This document shows, piece by piece, positions 8,902 to 17,982 of a stretch of DNA of 64,000 bases. The notes under the pieces are model-generated. The model saw only the letters and a program-made list of their open reading frames with translations, had not been told where the DNA came from and did no database searches. How positions within the stretch are numbered: the stretch's first letter is position 1; each line of letters starts with the position of its first letter. A program made the translations under genes and the position numbers. Source of the DNA: an uncultured Lentisphaeria bacterium (lineage in GTDB: Bacteria > Verrucomicrobiota > Lentisphaeria > Victivallales > UBA1829); NCBI GenBank assembly GCA_905197955.1, contig CAJKAR010000001.1, forward strand, positions 163,889 to 227,888, read 5' to 3'.

Positions 8902-9286
8902 CCGGCGCTGCGTTTCAAGACTGTTCTGATGATTCGTATCCACTTGAAAATCCGTTTGAAAATCCGTTTTCCCACGATATGCAGTAATCTTGAAATGTAG
9001 CACGAAATCACAGTTTTTAAAGAAGAAAATGCAAACTTGTCTTTCCGACCCTCTTTTTTCTCTCACATACAACAGATATCCCCACAGCGAATACCATCGC
9101 GAAAAAAAGATCATTTTCTACTGTTCTCATCCGCACCGATCAGGAACTTTGCTCCGGAAAGAGGGCATCCCCCTCTTTTTTCTCACACTCAACAACCAAG
9201 CCATCTCAAGTATTCAAAGAACGAAAGACATTCTCCTTTCTCCTTCTGGAATGAATAAAATCTTCCAAAATATCGGTCAGGGGGTC
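8902..9286. other. Long spacer with an orphan terminator-like hairpin
   Basis: This gap between the CPBP gene (minus) and the second GntR/LacI regulator (plus) has no credible coding frame. At 9158-9181 an 8-bp stem (AAAGAGGG with CCCTCTTT, loop CATCC) is followed by six T on the plus strand, yet no plus-strand gene ends here. Two similar CTCTTTTTTCTC-type tracts each followed by CACA..CAACA occur at about 9050-9074 and 9171-9195. AAAATCCGTTTG-type repeats lie near 8946-8970. Confidence 0.4.
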
Positions 9287-9314
9287 TTGACAAGAATCGT
9301 TTTTGTGATATAAT
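9287..9314 (+). promoter_or_regulatory. Consensus promoter of the 9372-17982 cassette
   Basis: TTGACA (9287-9292) and TATAAT (9309-9314), both perfect hexamers, are separated by 16 bp. The predicted start lies about 50 bp before the regulator gene. Confidence 0.8.
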
Positions 9315-9324
9315 GAAAGAAGTT

Positions 9325-9339
9325 GTTAATCGTGTTAAC
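9325..9339. promoter_or_regulatory. Inverted repeat GTTAA-N5-TTAAC, probable operator
   Basis: A perfect 5-bp inverted repeat with a 5-bp spacer sits directly at the expected transcription start of the GntR/LacI-type regulator at 9372. Position and symmetry suit a dimeric repressor acting on its own promoter. Confidence 0.5.
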
Positions 9340-9371
9340 CAAAAACATGAAAACACAAAAAAAATAATAAA

Positions 9372-10469
9372 ATGGTCCATCCGGAAGAAATTTTAAAAGT
9401 AAACGCTCCAAGCATCCGGGAAGCTGTAACGCAATATTTCATGGAGAAAATAACCTCCGGAGTTCTGCGGCCCGGAGATGTTCTGCCATCTTCGCGCGAC
9501 ATTGCCGAAAAGATCGGCACCAGTTCCCCGAATGTCCATCAGGGGCTGGTTCCCCTTGTCAAAGCCGGATTGATCCGGCGGGACCGCAAAAACGGAACTG
9601 TGGTCACACGTCAGGAACGCAGATTAAGCGGCGCGGTTCTGTACATCTACCGGGAAAATCTGGACGACATGCCGCAATTCCAGCGGGTTCTGATCGACCG
9701 GCTCACAGTCCGGCTCGAAAAGCGCAATATCTCTCCGCGTCTGGTCATGGACAACAAAAGCCTGTTCGGATTCAAACAGATTCTCACCTGGATCCGCAAT
9801 CAGGAGATTCAGGCGGTTATTTTCCCGATCGGCGGAAAAGCGGCAGCGGAAATCATCAGGAAATTCCGCAAACTCCCGGTGGCGGTGGTGGCGGGATCTT
9901 CCGGACTGGATATGGATCAGTTTGTCAAAACCGCAGTCGATCAGATTCACAAATCCGGCTGCCGCAGACCGGCGCTGGTCACGATTTCAGAACGGTTCCA
10001 TCTCACCTCGGAAGGAAACTGGAGAGAAAATGATTTTTTCCGAATCTTCCGCTCCGAAATCCGGAAGAAGGGAATGGAATATCACGAGGAGCTGGTCCGG
10101 GGAATTCATGACGAAAGTTTCTATTTCCACGGAGGAGAACAGCTCACATCTTTCGGTTTTGAAGAGTGCAACCACCTGCTGGCTCTGCCGGAAGAGAGAC
10201 GCCCGGATGCACTGCTGGTGTTTCCCGACCAGCTGATTACCGCAGTCATGCTCTCGGTCATGAAAAATTCTATCAAGGTTCCCGATCAGCTGAAACTTTT
10301 TGTGCATCGCAACTGGGAGATCAATGAACCGCTGTTTCTTCCGGCAACTATGATCGGCATTTCTGTGGATGAAGTCGCGGGAAAAATGATCGACAATCTC
10401 TTTGAGACGTTTTCTTCTCAGGAGCTGAGTTCCAGTTCCATAGCTCCAACCATCCGGATCAATCATTAA
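9372..10469 (+). CDS. GntR-type HTH fused to LacI-type sugar-binding domain, regulator
   Basis: The 365-residue protein has an N-terminal GntR winged helix (about 14-80: EKITSGVLRPGDVLPSSRDI, a recognition helix around IGTSSPNVHQGL, and the wing KNGTVV). A LacI/periplasmic-binding-like effector domain follows (about 88-360), including AVIFPIGGKAA, LPVAVVAGSS, PDALLVFPDQ and a C-terminal ISVDEVAGKMIDNLF. The architecture matches the regulator at 4985-6097, but the two are clearly divergent paralogues. It starts the second glycan cassette, 13 bp before an SGNH hydrolase. The ribosome site is poor (A-rich leader). Confidence 0.87.
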   Translation: MVHPEEILKVNAPSIREAVTQYFMEKITSGVLRPGDVLPSSRDIAEKIGTSSPNVHQGLVPLVKAGLIRRDRKNGTVVTRQERRLSGAVLYIYRENLDDMPQFQRVLIDRLTVRLEKRNISPRLVMDNKSLFGFKQILTWIRNQEIQAVIFPIGGKAAAEIIRKFRKLPVAVVAGSSGLDMDQFVKTAVDQIHKSGCRRPALVTISERFHLTSEGNWRENDFFRIFRSEIRKKGMEYHEELVRGIHDESFYFHGGEQLTSFGFEECNHLLALPEERRPDALLVFPDQLITAVMLSVMKNSIKVPDQLKLFVHRNWEINEPLFLPATMIGISVDEVAGKMIDNLFETFSSQELSSSSIAPTIRINH

Positions 10470-10482
10470 GGAGAACTGCTGT

Positions 10483-11214
10483 ATGGAAACCATACCACGG
10501 ACTTTGCCTCCGGCACTGGCACATCTGACAGGAAAAAATGTTACAATCGTCGCCTTCGGAGACTCCAACACCGAACAGAACCACTGGTCCGGAAGCAGCG
10601 GCTGCTGCTGGGTCGGACTGCTGGACATGGGCTTGTGCTGCATTTTGCCGCAAAGAGTGGTAATCAATGCCGGACGCAGTGGATCCTCGCTGATCGACGC
10701 AGCAGAACGCCTCAATCGCGATGTGCTGCGCTTTGATCCGGATATCGTCATCATCGGTTTTTCCGCCAACGACTGGCTCAAATATCCGGCATCGGAATTC
10801 GGACGGAGACTGCGCGCTATCATTCAGCGCATCCGGGAACACAATCCCAGATGCGTGATTATCCTGCGGACCGCAACTCCCGTGATTGATATGTTTACCG
10901 GCATGGAAGCGGAATGCTATTGCTGCGACGGGAAAACCATCTCCATCGAAACCAGAGAGGAATTCGCCGAGGAAATCCGTAAAACGGCCAAAGCCGAATC
11001 CACCTTGCTGGCGGATCATGCCGCCAGCTGGAAAAAATCCATGGAATCGACCTGCCGCGGAGATCTGATTACTCTTATGGGCAATCCGCTCCATCCGAAT
11101 GCAAATGGACATCGCCGCATTTACAGCGAAATTGCTCCGCTGTTCGGAGCTCTGCCGAATTTCTTTTTCGAGTTCCAGAGAATTCTGATTGATCAGGACC
11201 GTCTGCAAGGATAA
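10483..11214 (+). CDS. SGNH/GDSL-family esterase-like hydrolase
   Basis: The 243-residue protein has the SGNH blocks: FGDSN with candidate nucleophile Ser28, an NAGRSG block II at about 62-67, FSAND (block III) at 93-97, and a C-terminal HPNANGH containing candidate His204. The usual Asp of the Asp-x-x-His pair is Asn201 here (NPLH), so the triad is altered. No signal peptide is visible, which suggests a cytoplasmic role such as removing acetyl or other ester groups from imported glycan fragments. It lies between the cassette regulator and the pseudopilins and is preceded by AAGGAGAACTGCTGT. Confidence 0.82.
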   Translation: METIPRTLPPALAHLTGKNVTIVAFGDSNTEQNHWSGSSGCCWVGLLDMGLCCILPQRVVINAGRSGSSLIDAAERLNRDVLRFDPDIVIIGFSANDWLKYPASEFGRRLRAIIQRIREHNPRCVIILRTATPVIDMFTGMEAECYCCDGKTISIETREEFAEEIRKTAKAESTLLADHAASWKKSMESTCRGDLITLMGNPLHPNANGHRRIYSEIAPLFGALPNFFFEFQRILIDQDRLQG

Positions 11215-11242
11215 CCAACCGATAAAAAAGGATGATTTCATA

Positions 11243-11950
11243 ATGAAAAAGACATCAAGAAGATCAAACAATTCAAGGTTCTCACTGATCGAACTTTTAA
11301 TTGTGATTGCAATTATTGCAATTCTTGCATCCATGCTTCTGCCCGCATTGAACAAGGTTCGCAGCAAAGCACACGAAATCAGCTGCGTCTCCCGCATGAA
11401 ACAGATGGGGACGGCGATAACCAGCTATTCCGACAGCAGCGACGGATGGCTCCCCTTCAAAGGATCAGAATATTACGAAGAATACAAGCTCGGAAAATAT
11501 CTCGGAGCAAGCATCTCCACGCAAGGGGAATATGTGGCGGTGAATCCTCTGTTCTACCGCTGTCCCGGCGATGACAAACCGATGGACTCCAGACTCGAAA
11601 TGGAAGATAAAATCTGGACCAAAGTCGGTTCCGAACAATGGATCTATGTTGCCTTGTCCTACGGTGTCAACGAGCATATTCTGGGATCGGTTCTGACAGG
11701 CAATCCCTATTGCGCCCCGCACAAGATCTCCAGTATCAAGCAGGCGTCCAGGGCGATGGGAATTGTGGATGCGGAAAAACGCGGTGTCACCAAACTCGAC
11801 AAGATGGCGCCCCGTCATGCCGGACGCGGAAATATCATGTATATCGACGGGCACGTGGGCTCGCATAAAAAACAGGAACTTCCCGTTTACAACGACCGCA
11901 CACAGGAAGCTGCTACGTTTTATTACGGCGATCCTGCCGCTTTAATGTAA
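11243..11950 (+). CDS. Pseudopilin-like protein (first of a tandem pair)
   Basis: Starting at the ATG at 11243 (AAAAAAGGATGA upstream) the product is 235 residues. The N-terminus MKKTSRRSNNSRFSLIELL has a longer basic leader than its paralogues, then a pilin helix with Glu+5 (FSLIE) and the LLPALNKVRSKAHEISC segment typical of this family. HAGRGNIMYIDGH near residue 194 is the H-x9-DG motif. Arg, not Gly, precedes the cleavage Phe. A conserved Tyr-Arg-Cys-Pro-Gly stretch (FYRCPGDDKPM) precedes the C-terminal half, as in related DUF1559-like proteins. It is 28 bp after the SGNH gene and 14 bp before a second pseudopilin. Confidence 0.84.
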   Translation: MKKTSRRSNNSRFSLIELLIVIAIIAILASMLLPALNKVRSKAHEISCVSRMKQMGTAITSYSDSSDGWLPFKGSEYYEEYKLGKYLGASISTQGEYVAVNPLFYRCPGDDKPMDSRLEMEDKIWTKVGSEQWIYVALSYGVNEHILGSVLTGNPYCAPHKISSIKQASRAMGIVDAEKRGVTKLDKMAPRHAGRGNIMYIDGHVGSHKKQELPVYNDRTQEAATFYYGDPAALM

Positions 11951-11964
11951 AAGAAAGGATTTTA

Positions 11965-12633
11965 ATGATGAAAAAAACACAGAAATTTTCTTTGCTGGAA
12001 CTCGTGGTGATTATCGCGGTTCTGTTTGTCGGACTCTCGCTGGTTCTTTCCGTGGCAGCGGAAATGAGCGATCCTGCAAAAGAGACCGTCTGCCGGACTA
12101 ACTTGAAAAAATTTGCCGTCTCCATGATTCAGTACACCCAGGACAATGACGGCTGGCTTCTGTTTCCCGGATTGCCCTGGAACGAGCCGAGTGGACTGGG
12201 AAAGAAAATGGATGCGTATCTTTCCAACCAGATGCCTTCCAGAAATCCGGACCTCTTTGCCTGTCCCGCCGACCAGAGACCGATGAAAGAACTTCAGGAG
12301 GGCGGCGCCAAATTCTGGATGCAGAATCCGAACGGGAAATGGGAATTTTACCGTGTCTCATACGCGGTAAACCTGATCGTGACCGGAATGCCGAACAATC
12401 AGTACTGGAAGCCGCATCGCCTTCCGGACATGAAATCTCCGGCGGAGTGCTATCTGTTTTCGGATGCGCTGATGCGGGACAATCCCGGCGATGCGAAACG
12501 TTTCGCGTTCCGTCATAACGCCCTTGCCAACACCGCCTTTGCCGACGGCAGCGTCAAACCTCTTGCCGAAAAACAAGTTCCCAAATGGCAAAGTCAGATC
12601 AGACAGGCGTTCTGGGAAGGCGGCGCCGAATAA
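11965..12633 (+). CDS. Divergent pseudopilin-like protein (second of the pair)
   Basis: The 222-residue protein begins MMKKTQKFSLLELVVIIAVL. The Glu+5 pilin signature is kept, but the hydrophobic helix has changed (no Pro22-type LLPALNKAR segment) and Lys precedes the cleavage site. The C-terminus has HNALANTAFADGS, a variant of H-x9-DG, and the middle has FACPADQRPM, matching the Cys-Pro block of its neighbour. Spacing of 14 bp makes it cotranscribed with the first pseudopilin; the next gene follows after 120 bp. Two unlike pseudopilins together might form a mixed fibre or a heterodimer, but that is inference. Confidence 0.82.
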   Translation: MMKKTQKFSLLELVVIIAVLFVGLSLVLSVAAEMSDPAKETVCRTNLKKFAVSMIQYTQDNDGWLLFPGLPWNEPSGLGKKMDAYLSNQMPSRNPDLFACPADQRPMKELQEGGAKFWMQNPNGKWEFYRVSYAVNLIVTGMPNNQYWKPHRLPDMKSPAECYLFSDALMRDNPGDAKRFAFRHNALANTAFADGSVKPLAEKQVPKWQSQIRQAFWEGGAE

Positions 12634-12684
12634 CTCCGGACTCAGATTCCAAACAGGATTCGACCCCAAAAGAACTGATCCTCC

Positions 12685-12700
12685 ACAGGGGAAGCCCTGT
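12685..12700 (+). other. Short stem-loop between pseudopilin and GH71-like genes
   Basis: ACAGGG and CCCTGT form a 6-bp stem with a GAAG loop, followed by TTCTG rather than a T run. It could be a weak terminator or an RNA stability element that changes expression of the secreted enzymes relative to the upstream genes. Confidence 0.35.
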
Positions 12701-12753
12701 TTCTGAACACAGAAATCAAACAAAGTCAACATAAGGGAATAAAGGAAAATATC

Positions 12754-14268
12754 ATGCTGCAAAAACATCTGAAACATCTGCTGGCGCTCTCGGTATCCAC
12801 AGTACTTCTTGCCGGCGGAGCGGTCGCCGCAGAACAAAGCGCGGGCAAAGCGGAAAACGATTTCTGTCTGGATAAGGAAACCTTCTTCCGGGAGAATACC
12901 AATTTCAAGGACGGACGGAAAGTCTTTGCCTGGTACATGGTCTGCTGCGGTCCCTACAACGGCGGATGGGATAAAAAAACTCCGGTGGAAGAATATAAAA
13001 AACAGATCCGCATGGCGCAATCCATGGGAATCGACGGATTCGGACTGGACATCATGCGCGCAAACGATGAATACAAGCTGGCTATTTCCAAAATGTTCAC
13101 CGCCGCGGAAGAGTTGAACAGCGGGTTCAAACTGTTCTTTAAATTCGATTATCATTTTCTGGGAGATGAACAGGTGGCCGATCTTGTGGCTCTGCTCAAG
13201 AAATACTCTGGAAGCAAATGTTATGAACACTATCAGGGCAAACCGCTGGCGGGATACTACGGGGCGGATCTGAATGTGAATGAGGATCCTGTGAAAAGCG
13301 TCGGAAAATGGAGAGACGCCGTCCTTCCGGCTCTGCGGAAGGAAAAACTGGATATTTTCTATGTCCCGACCACCTTTATGCAAGCCCGCAAAGGAGGAAC
13401 CCAGCAGGCGGTGGATGAATCCATGAAACTCTGGGGAGACACCGCGCAGGGCATGTCGATATGGATGATCCAGACCTCTCCCTTCGGAGGCGGCATGGAT
13501 CTGCTGGAAAAGCAGTCGAAAGCTCTGCGGAAAGCGGGCAAGGCGTGGATGACCACACTCTCCTTCCACTACTGGTGGGGTTCCAGCCGCAGCGTCCCCG
13601 TGGAGTGGCTCTGGATGCCGGGACGCGCCGAAAATCCCAATGCCCCGACCAACGGAAAATATTTTGAACACGGCGGAGGCAAAGGACTCGAAATGCAGTG
13701 GAAATCCATCATGGAGATCCAGAAACCTCAATGGGTCATGATCCTGACCTGGAACGACTACAATGAATCCTATATCGAACCCATTGACGATTACAAGAAA
13801 TATCCCAACGGCACAGCCTCCGGCGCTCCGCTGGGCTGGTACAAACGGATGATCGGACTCGATGAGCTCAACCGTTATTACATTCAGTGGTATAAAACGG
13901 GTGTCCAGCCGACCATCACCAGAGACTCCCTCTTCTACTGCTACCGTACCCACAGCCAGCATCTGAAAGCCTTCGGCGACAACCGGGAACCGGTCAGAAT
14001 CGGCAACGGTCCGATCGGTGACGATATCTATCTGACCACAGCACTGACCGCTCCCGCTCAGCTGCGGGTAGTCTCCGGCACCAAAACCAGCGAATTCCAT
14101 GTTCCTGCCGGAATCGCTCAAACCGTGGTCCCGTTCCAGACCGGAAGACAGATCTTCTCCCTCTGGCGCAACGGCAGAAAACTGATTCAAACAGAAGGGG
14201 AACCGGTCGTTGACAAAATTCAGTACTACTCCTACTGGCCCACAACCGGATTCGTCACAGCAAAATGA
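12754..14268 (+). CDS. Exported GH71-like alpha-1,3-glucanase
   Basis: The 504-residue product has a signal peptide (about 1-26, ending AVAA). The catalytic region shows GH71 features: VFAWYMVCCGPYNGGW near residue 57, GIDGFGLDI near 92-100, and the strongly conserved TWNDYNESYIEP at 332-343, close to the family's TWNDYGESHY. GH71 members are inverting endo-alpha-1,3-glucanases (mutanases). A beta-rich stretch of about 100 residues at the C-terminus follows the barrel. AAAGGAAAA precedes the ATG. The gene belongs to the 9372 cassette and is 10 bp from the GH43-like gene. Family call is by motif only; another DUF-type relative of GH71/GH99 is possible. Confidence 0.8.
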   Translation: MLQKHLKHLLALSVSTVLLAGGAVAAEQSAGKAENDFCLDKETFFRENTNFKDGRKVFAWYMVCCGPYNGGWDKKTPVEEYKKQIRMAQSMGIDGFGLDIMRANDEYKLAISKMFTAAEELNSGFKLFFKFDYHFLGDEQVADLVALLKKYSGSKCYEHYQGKPLAGYYGADLNVNEDPVKSVGKWRDAVLPALRKEKLDIFYVPTTFMQARKGGTQQAVDESMKLWGDTAQGMSIWMIQTSPFGGGMDLLEKQSKALRKAGKAWMTTLSFHYWWGSSRSVPVEWLWMPGRAENPNAPTNGKYFEHGGGKGLEMQWKSIMEIQKPQWVMILTWNDYNESYIEPIDDYKKYPNGTASGAPLGWYKRMIGLDELNRYYIQWYKTGVQPTITRDSLFYCYRTHSQHLKAFGDNREPVRIGNGPIGDDIYLTTALTAPAQLRVVSGTKTSEFHVPAGIAQTVVPFQTGRQIFSLWRNGRKLIQTEGEPVVDKIQYYSYWPTTGFVTAK

Positions 14269-14278
14269 GAGAAGAACT

Positions 14279-15679
14279 ATGAAAGATCTTTCCACTACCT
14301 ACTGCAATCCTCTGCCGATTCCGGAGATCCCAATCGGCCGCGGGGCGTACGATGCCGATTATTACGGGCCCTGGTGGCGCGAGTTCGGAGATCCTTCGGT
14401 CATCCGCTTCCGGGGGAAATATTACCTGTTTCCATCCTGCGCGATGGTCTGGGAATCCGACGACCTCCTGCACTGGCGCAAATGTTCCATCAACATCAAC
14501 GATCTGGGATGGGCTCCGAGCGTCACGGAAAAAAACGGACGCCTTTATCTGACCGCCTCATGGGAGGGATCTCAGATCTGGACCGCAACCGATCCTCTGG
14601 GCCACTGGGAATGCCTCGGAGAAATCATTGACGATACCGGCAAGCATCTCTCCTGGGCGGATCCGTGTCTGTTTACCGATGTTGACGGCACAATGTATGC
14701 CTATTACTCTCTCGGCGCCAACCGGGGAATCTGGGGAGTGCCGCTGAAAGACGACGATCCCACTCATTTTGCGACCGCTCCCACTCATTTTTTCGAGTTT
14801 CATCCGGAACACTCCTGGGAATGCTTCGGGGAATTCAAGCAGAATCCCTATATTTCTCATCTGGAAGGGGCCTCCATGACCCGCTTTCGCGGCAAATACT
14901 ACTTGCAGTACAGCTCCGGCGGAGCCGAGTGGAAGAGTTATCCGGTGGGATGCTATGTATCGGATCATCCCCTGGGACCATTCCGGCTTCAGAAGAAGAA
15001 TCCGATTCTGATCCATCGCGGAGGAATGATCAACGGCTGCGCGCACAACTGCACCGTGGAGGATGAACAGGGGAATCTCTGGTGTTTCTATTCCATCATG
15101 GTTCGCCGCTACCGGGGAATCGAACGGAGGATCGGGATGGACATCGTACGTTTTGACGAAAACGGAGAAATGTATGTCGATGGCCCCACGGAAACGCCGG
15201 TACATGCCGATGGGTCCTTGGCGGACTGTCTGCCGCTGACGGTTGGACAACCAGTCACAGCCTCCAGCTATCTTCCCGATCACGAGCCGGATCTGGCTGT
15301 GGACAACTATATCCGGACCTTCTATCAGGCGGCGCCCGGGGATTCCAGACCGAGTCTGACGGTTGATCTGCTGGGAGCTTTTCATGTCGGAGCGGTACGA
15401 ATCATTTTCAATGAAAAAATCACTCCGGGGAATCCTCTGCCGGCGGACTTCCGCTTTCTGGTGGAAGGCTCCATGGACGGAAAGCAGTTCTTTCCACTCA
15501 TCGACTGCCGGGAAAAAGAATTCTCCGGACCGATCCGCTATGAAACCTTCCCGATTCGCGAAACAGCCTTTATGCGCCTGACTATAACGGGATATCCGCC
15601 GGGCAATCCGCCGGGAGTCATAGACTTCTGCGCATTTGGCAAAGCATCCCGTCCGGGATACAGGCCGCTGACGGCATAG
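14279..15679 (+). CDS. GH43-like beta-propeller hydrolase with C-terminal CBM32-like domain
   Basis: From the ATG at 14279 the product is 466 residues with no signal peptide. The five-bladed-propeller region (about 20-325) contains the expected GH43 residues: Asp38 in EFGDPSV, Asp128 in WADPCLF and Glu196 in HLEGASM. These correspond to the base, pKa modulator and acid of the family (arabinofuranosidases and xylosidases). A discoidin-like domain occupies about 330-460 (VTASSYLPDHEPDLAVDN, LTVDLLGAFHVGAVRI, and a closing VIDFCAFG). The gene follows GH71 by 10 bp. Lack of a signal suggests intracellular processing of imported oligosaccharides, or export by another route. Confidence 0.86.
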   Translation: MKDLSTTYCNPLPIPEIPIGRGAYDADYYGPWWREFGDPSVIRFRGKYYLFPSCAMVWESDDLLHWRKCSININDLGWAPSVTEKNGRLYLTASWEGSQIWTATDPLGHWECLGEIIDDTGKHLSWADPCLFTDVDGTMYAYYSLGANRGIWGVPLKDDDPTHFATAPTHFFEFHPEHSWECFGEFKQNPYISHLEGASMTRFRGKYYLQYSSGGAEWKSYPVGCYVSDHPLGPFRLQKKNPILIHRGGMINGCAHNCTVEDEQGNLWCFYSIMVRRYRGIERRIGMDIVRFDENGEMYVDGPTETPVHADGSLADCLPLTVGQPVTASSYLPDHEPDLAVDNYIRTFYQAAPGDSRPSLTVDLLGAFHVGAVRIIFNEKITPGNPLPADFRFLVEGSMDGKQFFPLIDCREKEFSGPIRYETFPIRETAFMRLTITGYPPGNPPGVIDFCAFGKASRPGYRPLTA

Positions 15680-15849
15680 AACGGGAGAAGCGGAAGACTG
15701 GATGGGGTGGACGAAAGGGGAAATGATTTCGTCTGCTTCCAATGGGCAGAGGCGGAAGACAGAGTTGTTCTTGAAGCAAGAAAAAGAGAGGGAAAAAAGA
15801 AAGTATCGCTGTCAAAGAGATATGTTCGATTGTCATAAGGGGTTGTTCG

Positions 15850-17982
15850 ATGCAGTATTTAAAAAACCGTCCATTTTTCAAGGATGGAATCGGCGTTGAC
15901 CGTCTTGCGTTTTCCGGTGGACGGCTGGCAGTGGAAATGGTTCGTCACGGCGGACTATCCAGAATCATCTACTTTGGAAATCAGCGCGGAAGCGATGCGG
16001 AATTTTTTCATGCGGATCCGCTCAGTGCCTGGATGGAACTTTTCCGTCCGGCGGTCCGCTTCGACGATCTCAGGCGTTATGCTCTGGAATTCCACGATAC
16101 CGTAATCTATCCGAACGGATTCTCCAGTTCCTGTGAATTCGAAGGAGTCAAATTCAGGCATGAACTGATCCTCGGAAATCAGGAGATGATGTTCCGTCTG
16201 ACACGGATTTCAGGCGGAGAGGGACGAAAAATTGTCTTTGAACTGATCAATACCGATGTCTGTACCCGAACGGAGAAGCCGATCCGCAGCTGGGAGAAGC
16301 TGGAAAATCCGTTCCCGCTGTGGAAAATCACCGATCAGTATCCGGAAGCGGCAGTTGCAGCGGAACAGCTATCCGGCTATTTGACGCTGGCTCAGCGCGG
16401 AGAAAAATTTGTCGCACCGCCCGCCCGCAGCGAAACCTTTTTCGGAATCTGCGGAACTGCTCCCGTCCTCTTCCGGGAAACGCCGTGGATGTTCCGCAAA
16501 CACTATTATGCGCAGGAATTGAATGCAGCCGGCGCGGTGTTTGTACTGGGATTCGGGCACGCAGACGCATCCGAACTGCGCACACGTCTGCAAAAACATG
16601 CGGAAGTGCCGGAAACAGTATTCCGCTTCCCGGATGGAGAAACCTCGCCGAAATTCCAATCGAACCATCCCGTAGTGGATTCCTTTCTTGCCAATGCGCC
16701 GGATATTCTGGATTCTTATGCCGTTGCCGATGTTCCCGGCGGAATGCGAGCCGCCGATTCCGGATACTGGATCTGGGGATGGGATAGCATGGTCTGGGCC
16801 GATGCGTTCGGAGAACTCAATCGACTGGAACAGATGGCCGGGGTGCTGGATTTCTACTCCCGGACCGCGAGCCGTCAAAGCGGCATTTTTCATGAGATGC
16901 ACCCGGATCTGCGGCCCTACAAATCAATGGCATTTGCGCCGCAGTGTCTTTATGCGGTCATGCTTTACAAATATTTCGTCTATTCCGGGAATGCAGGAAT
17001 TACGGGGAAGTACCTGAAATTTGCCGAGGAAATCGTTGCCAGAGCCGGAGAATTCGAAGTGGGGGAATCGGGGCTGCTGCGCGGGGTGTCGCTCTATCCG
17101 GACCATCCGGAGGATCTGGAACAGGATCGGAATGACATCAGCGTCTTTAACAACAGCATCTATTACCAGGCGTTACGGGCGCTCGAAGAACTGGAAAAGA
17201 AGATGGGAACACAGGAAAAAAGTTCCTTCTATCACATTCTGGCGGAAAGAACCCGTCGCGGTTTTGAGAAATTCTACGATTCTCAGGCCGGATATTTCTG
17301 CGATTCGCTTTCCGCAGAAGATTTTTCCATGCGCCGGCATTATCCGGTTTACGCCATCCTCTACGTCACGGAATTTGCAGAAGAGCTGCTGAACAGCAAC
17401 CGCACCGCCGTTGCGGAATTCATGGTCAAAAAATTCTCGACCCGACACGGCTGCCGGATTCTTCCGCTTGACGATTCCGCTTTTCTGCGGGACGGCAATC
17501 AGCTCGGAATGTACATGCCCAGCACCGAACGATTCTACCGGGTCATGTGCCACGCGATCAATCCGGACTGGAATCTGGAAAAATTCAAATCCGATCTCAT
17601 CGAAAACTGGGAACTTCTGACCCTGCCGGAAGCCCTCACCTGCGAATATGAAAATCATGGAATCACCCCGGACAATCCCGGCCGGAAACAGTTTTTCACC
17701 CTGAAACCCTGGGTGGACAACTGGTTTGTTTTCGCCCTCGGAATCCATTGTGATCTTTCGGGAATTCATTTTTCCCCCTTTGCCGAATCCGGAACGGCAG
17801 TCTCCGGCCTGCTCTGGCACGGGAAAACGATTCGAATCCGCAACTGCGGTTCCTCCGGCAAGGTAATTGGAATCACGATCAACGGAAAAGCGTTCCCGTC
17901 TCCGGAATGTGTCCGCTGGGATGAACTTCCAGATTCTGCGGAAATCATCGTCTTGCGGAGCCAGAAAAACAAAATACAGTAG
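15850..17982 (+). CDS. Six-hairpin (alpha/alpha)6 glycosidase-like protein
   Basis: The 710-residue protein has an N-terminal beta-sandwich part (about 1-270) and then an (alpha/alpha)6-barrel region (about 280-640), the arrangement of GH63/GH37/GH78/GH94-type enzymes. SGYWIWGWDSMVWADAFGEL near residues 306-325 resembles the conserved Trp-Asp segment of trehalase/glycogen-debranching-like barrels, and DRNDISVFNNSIYYQALRAL gives another barrel helix. The C-terminus is a small beta domain. No signal peptide is seen. AAGGGG precedes the ATG. It is 170 bp after the GH43-like gene and ends the cassette. The exact GH family was not recognised. Confidence 0.78.
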   Translation: MQYLKNRPFFKDGIGVDRLAFSGGRLAVEMVRHGGLSRIIYFGNQRGSDAEFFHADPLSAWMELFRPAVRFDDLRRYALEFHDTVIYPNGFSSSCEFEGVKFRHELILGNQEMMFRLTRISGGEGRKIVFELINTDVCTRTEKPIRSWEKLENPFPLWKITDQYPEAAVAAEQLSGYLTLAQRGEKFVAPPARSETFFGICGTAPVLFRETPWMFRKHYYAQELNAAGAVFVLGFGHADASELRTRLQKHAEVPETVFRFPDGETSPKFQSNHPVVDSFLANAPDILDSYAVADVPGGMRAADSGYWIWGWDSMVWADAFGELNRLEQMAGVLDFYSRTASRQSGIFHEMHPDLRPYKSMAFAPQCLYAVMLYKYFVYSGNAGITGKYLKFAEEIVARAGEFEVGESGLLRGVSLYPDHPEDLEQDRNDISVFNNSIYYQALRALEELEKKMGTQEKSSFYHILAERTRRGFEKFYDSQAGYFCDSLSAEDFSMRRHYPVYAILYVTEFAEELLNSNRTAVAEFMVKKFSTRHGCRILPLDDSAFLRDGNQLGMYMPSTERFYRVMCHAINPDWNLEKFKSDLIENWELLTLPEALTCEYENHGITPDNPGRKQFFTLKPWVDNWFVFALGIHCDLSGIHFSPFAESGTAVSGLLWHGKTIRIRNCGSSGKVIGITINGKAFPSPECVRWDELPDSAEIIVLRSQKNKIQ

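Noticed and set aside
12358..14295. A 645-codon minus-strand frame opposite the GH71-like gene
   Set aside because: The sense strand has a signal peptide and GH71 motifs; the antisense product shows no family features and no ribosome site.
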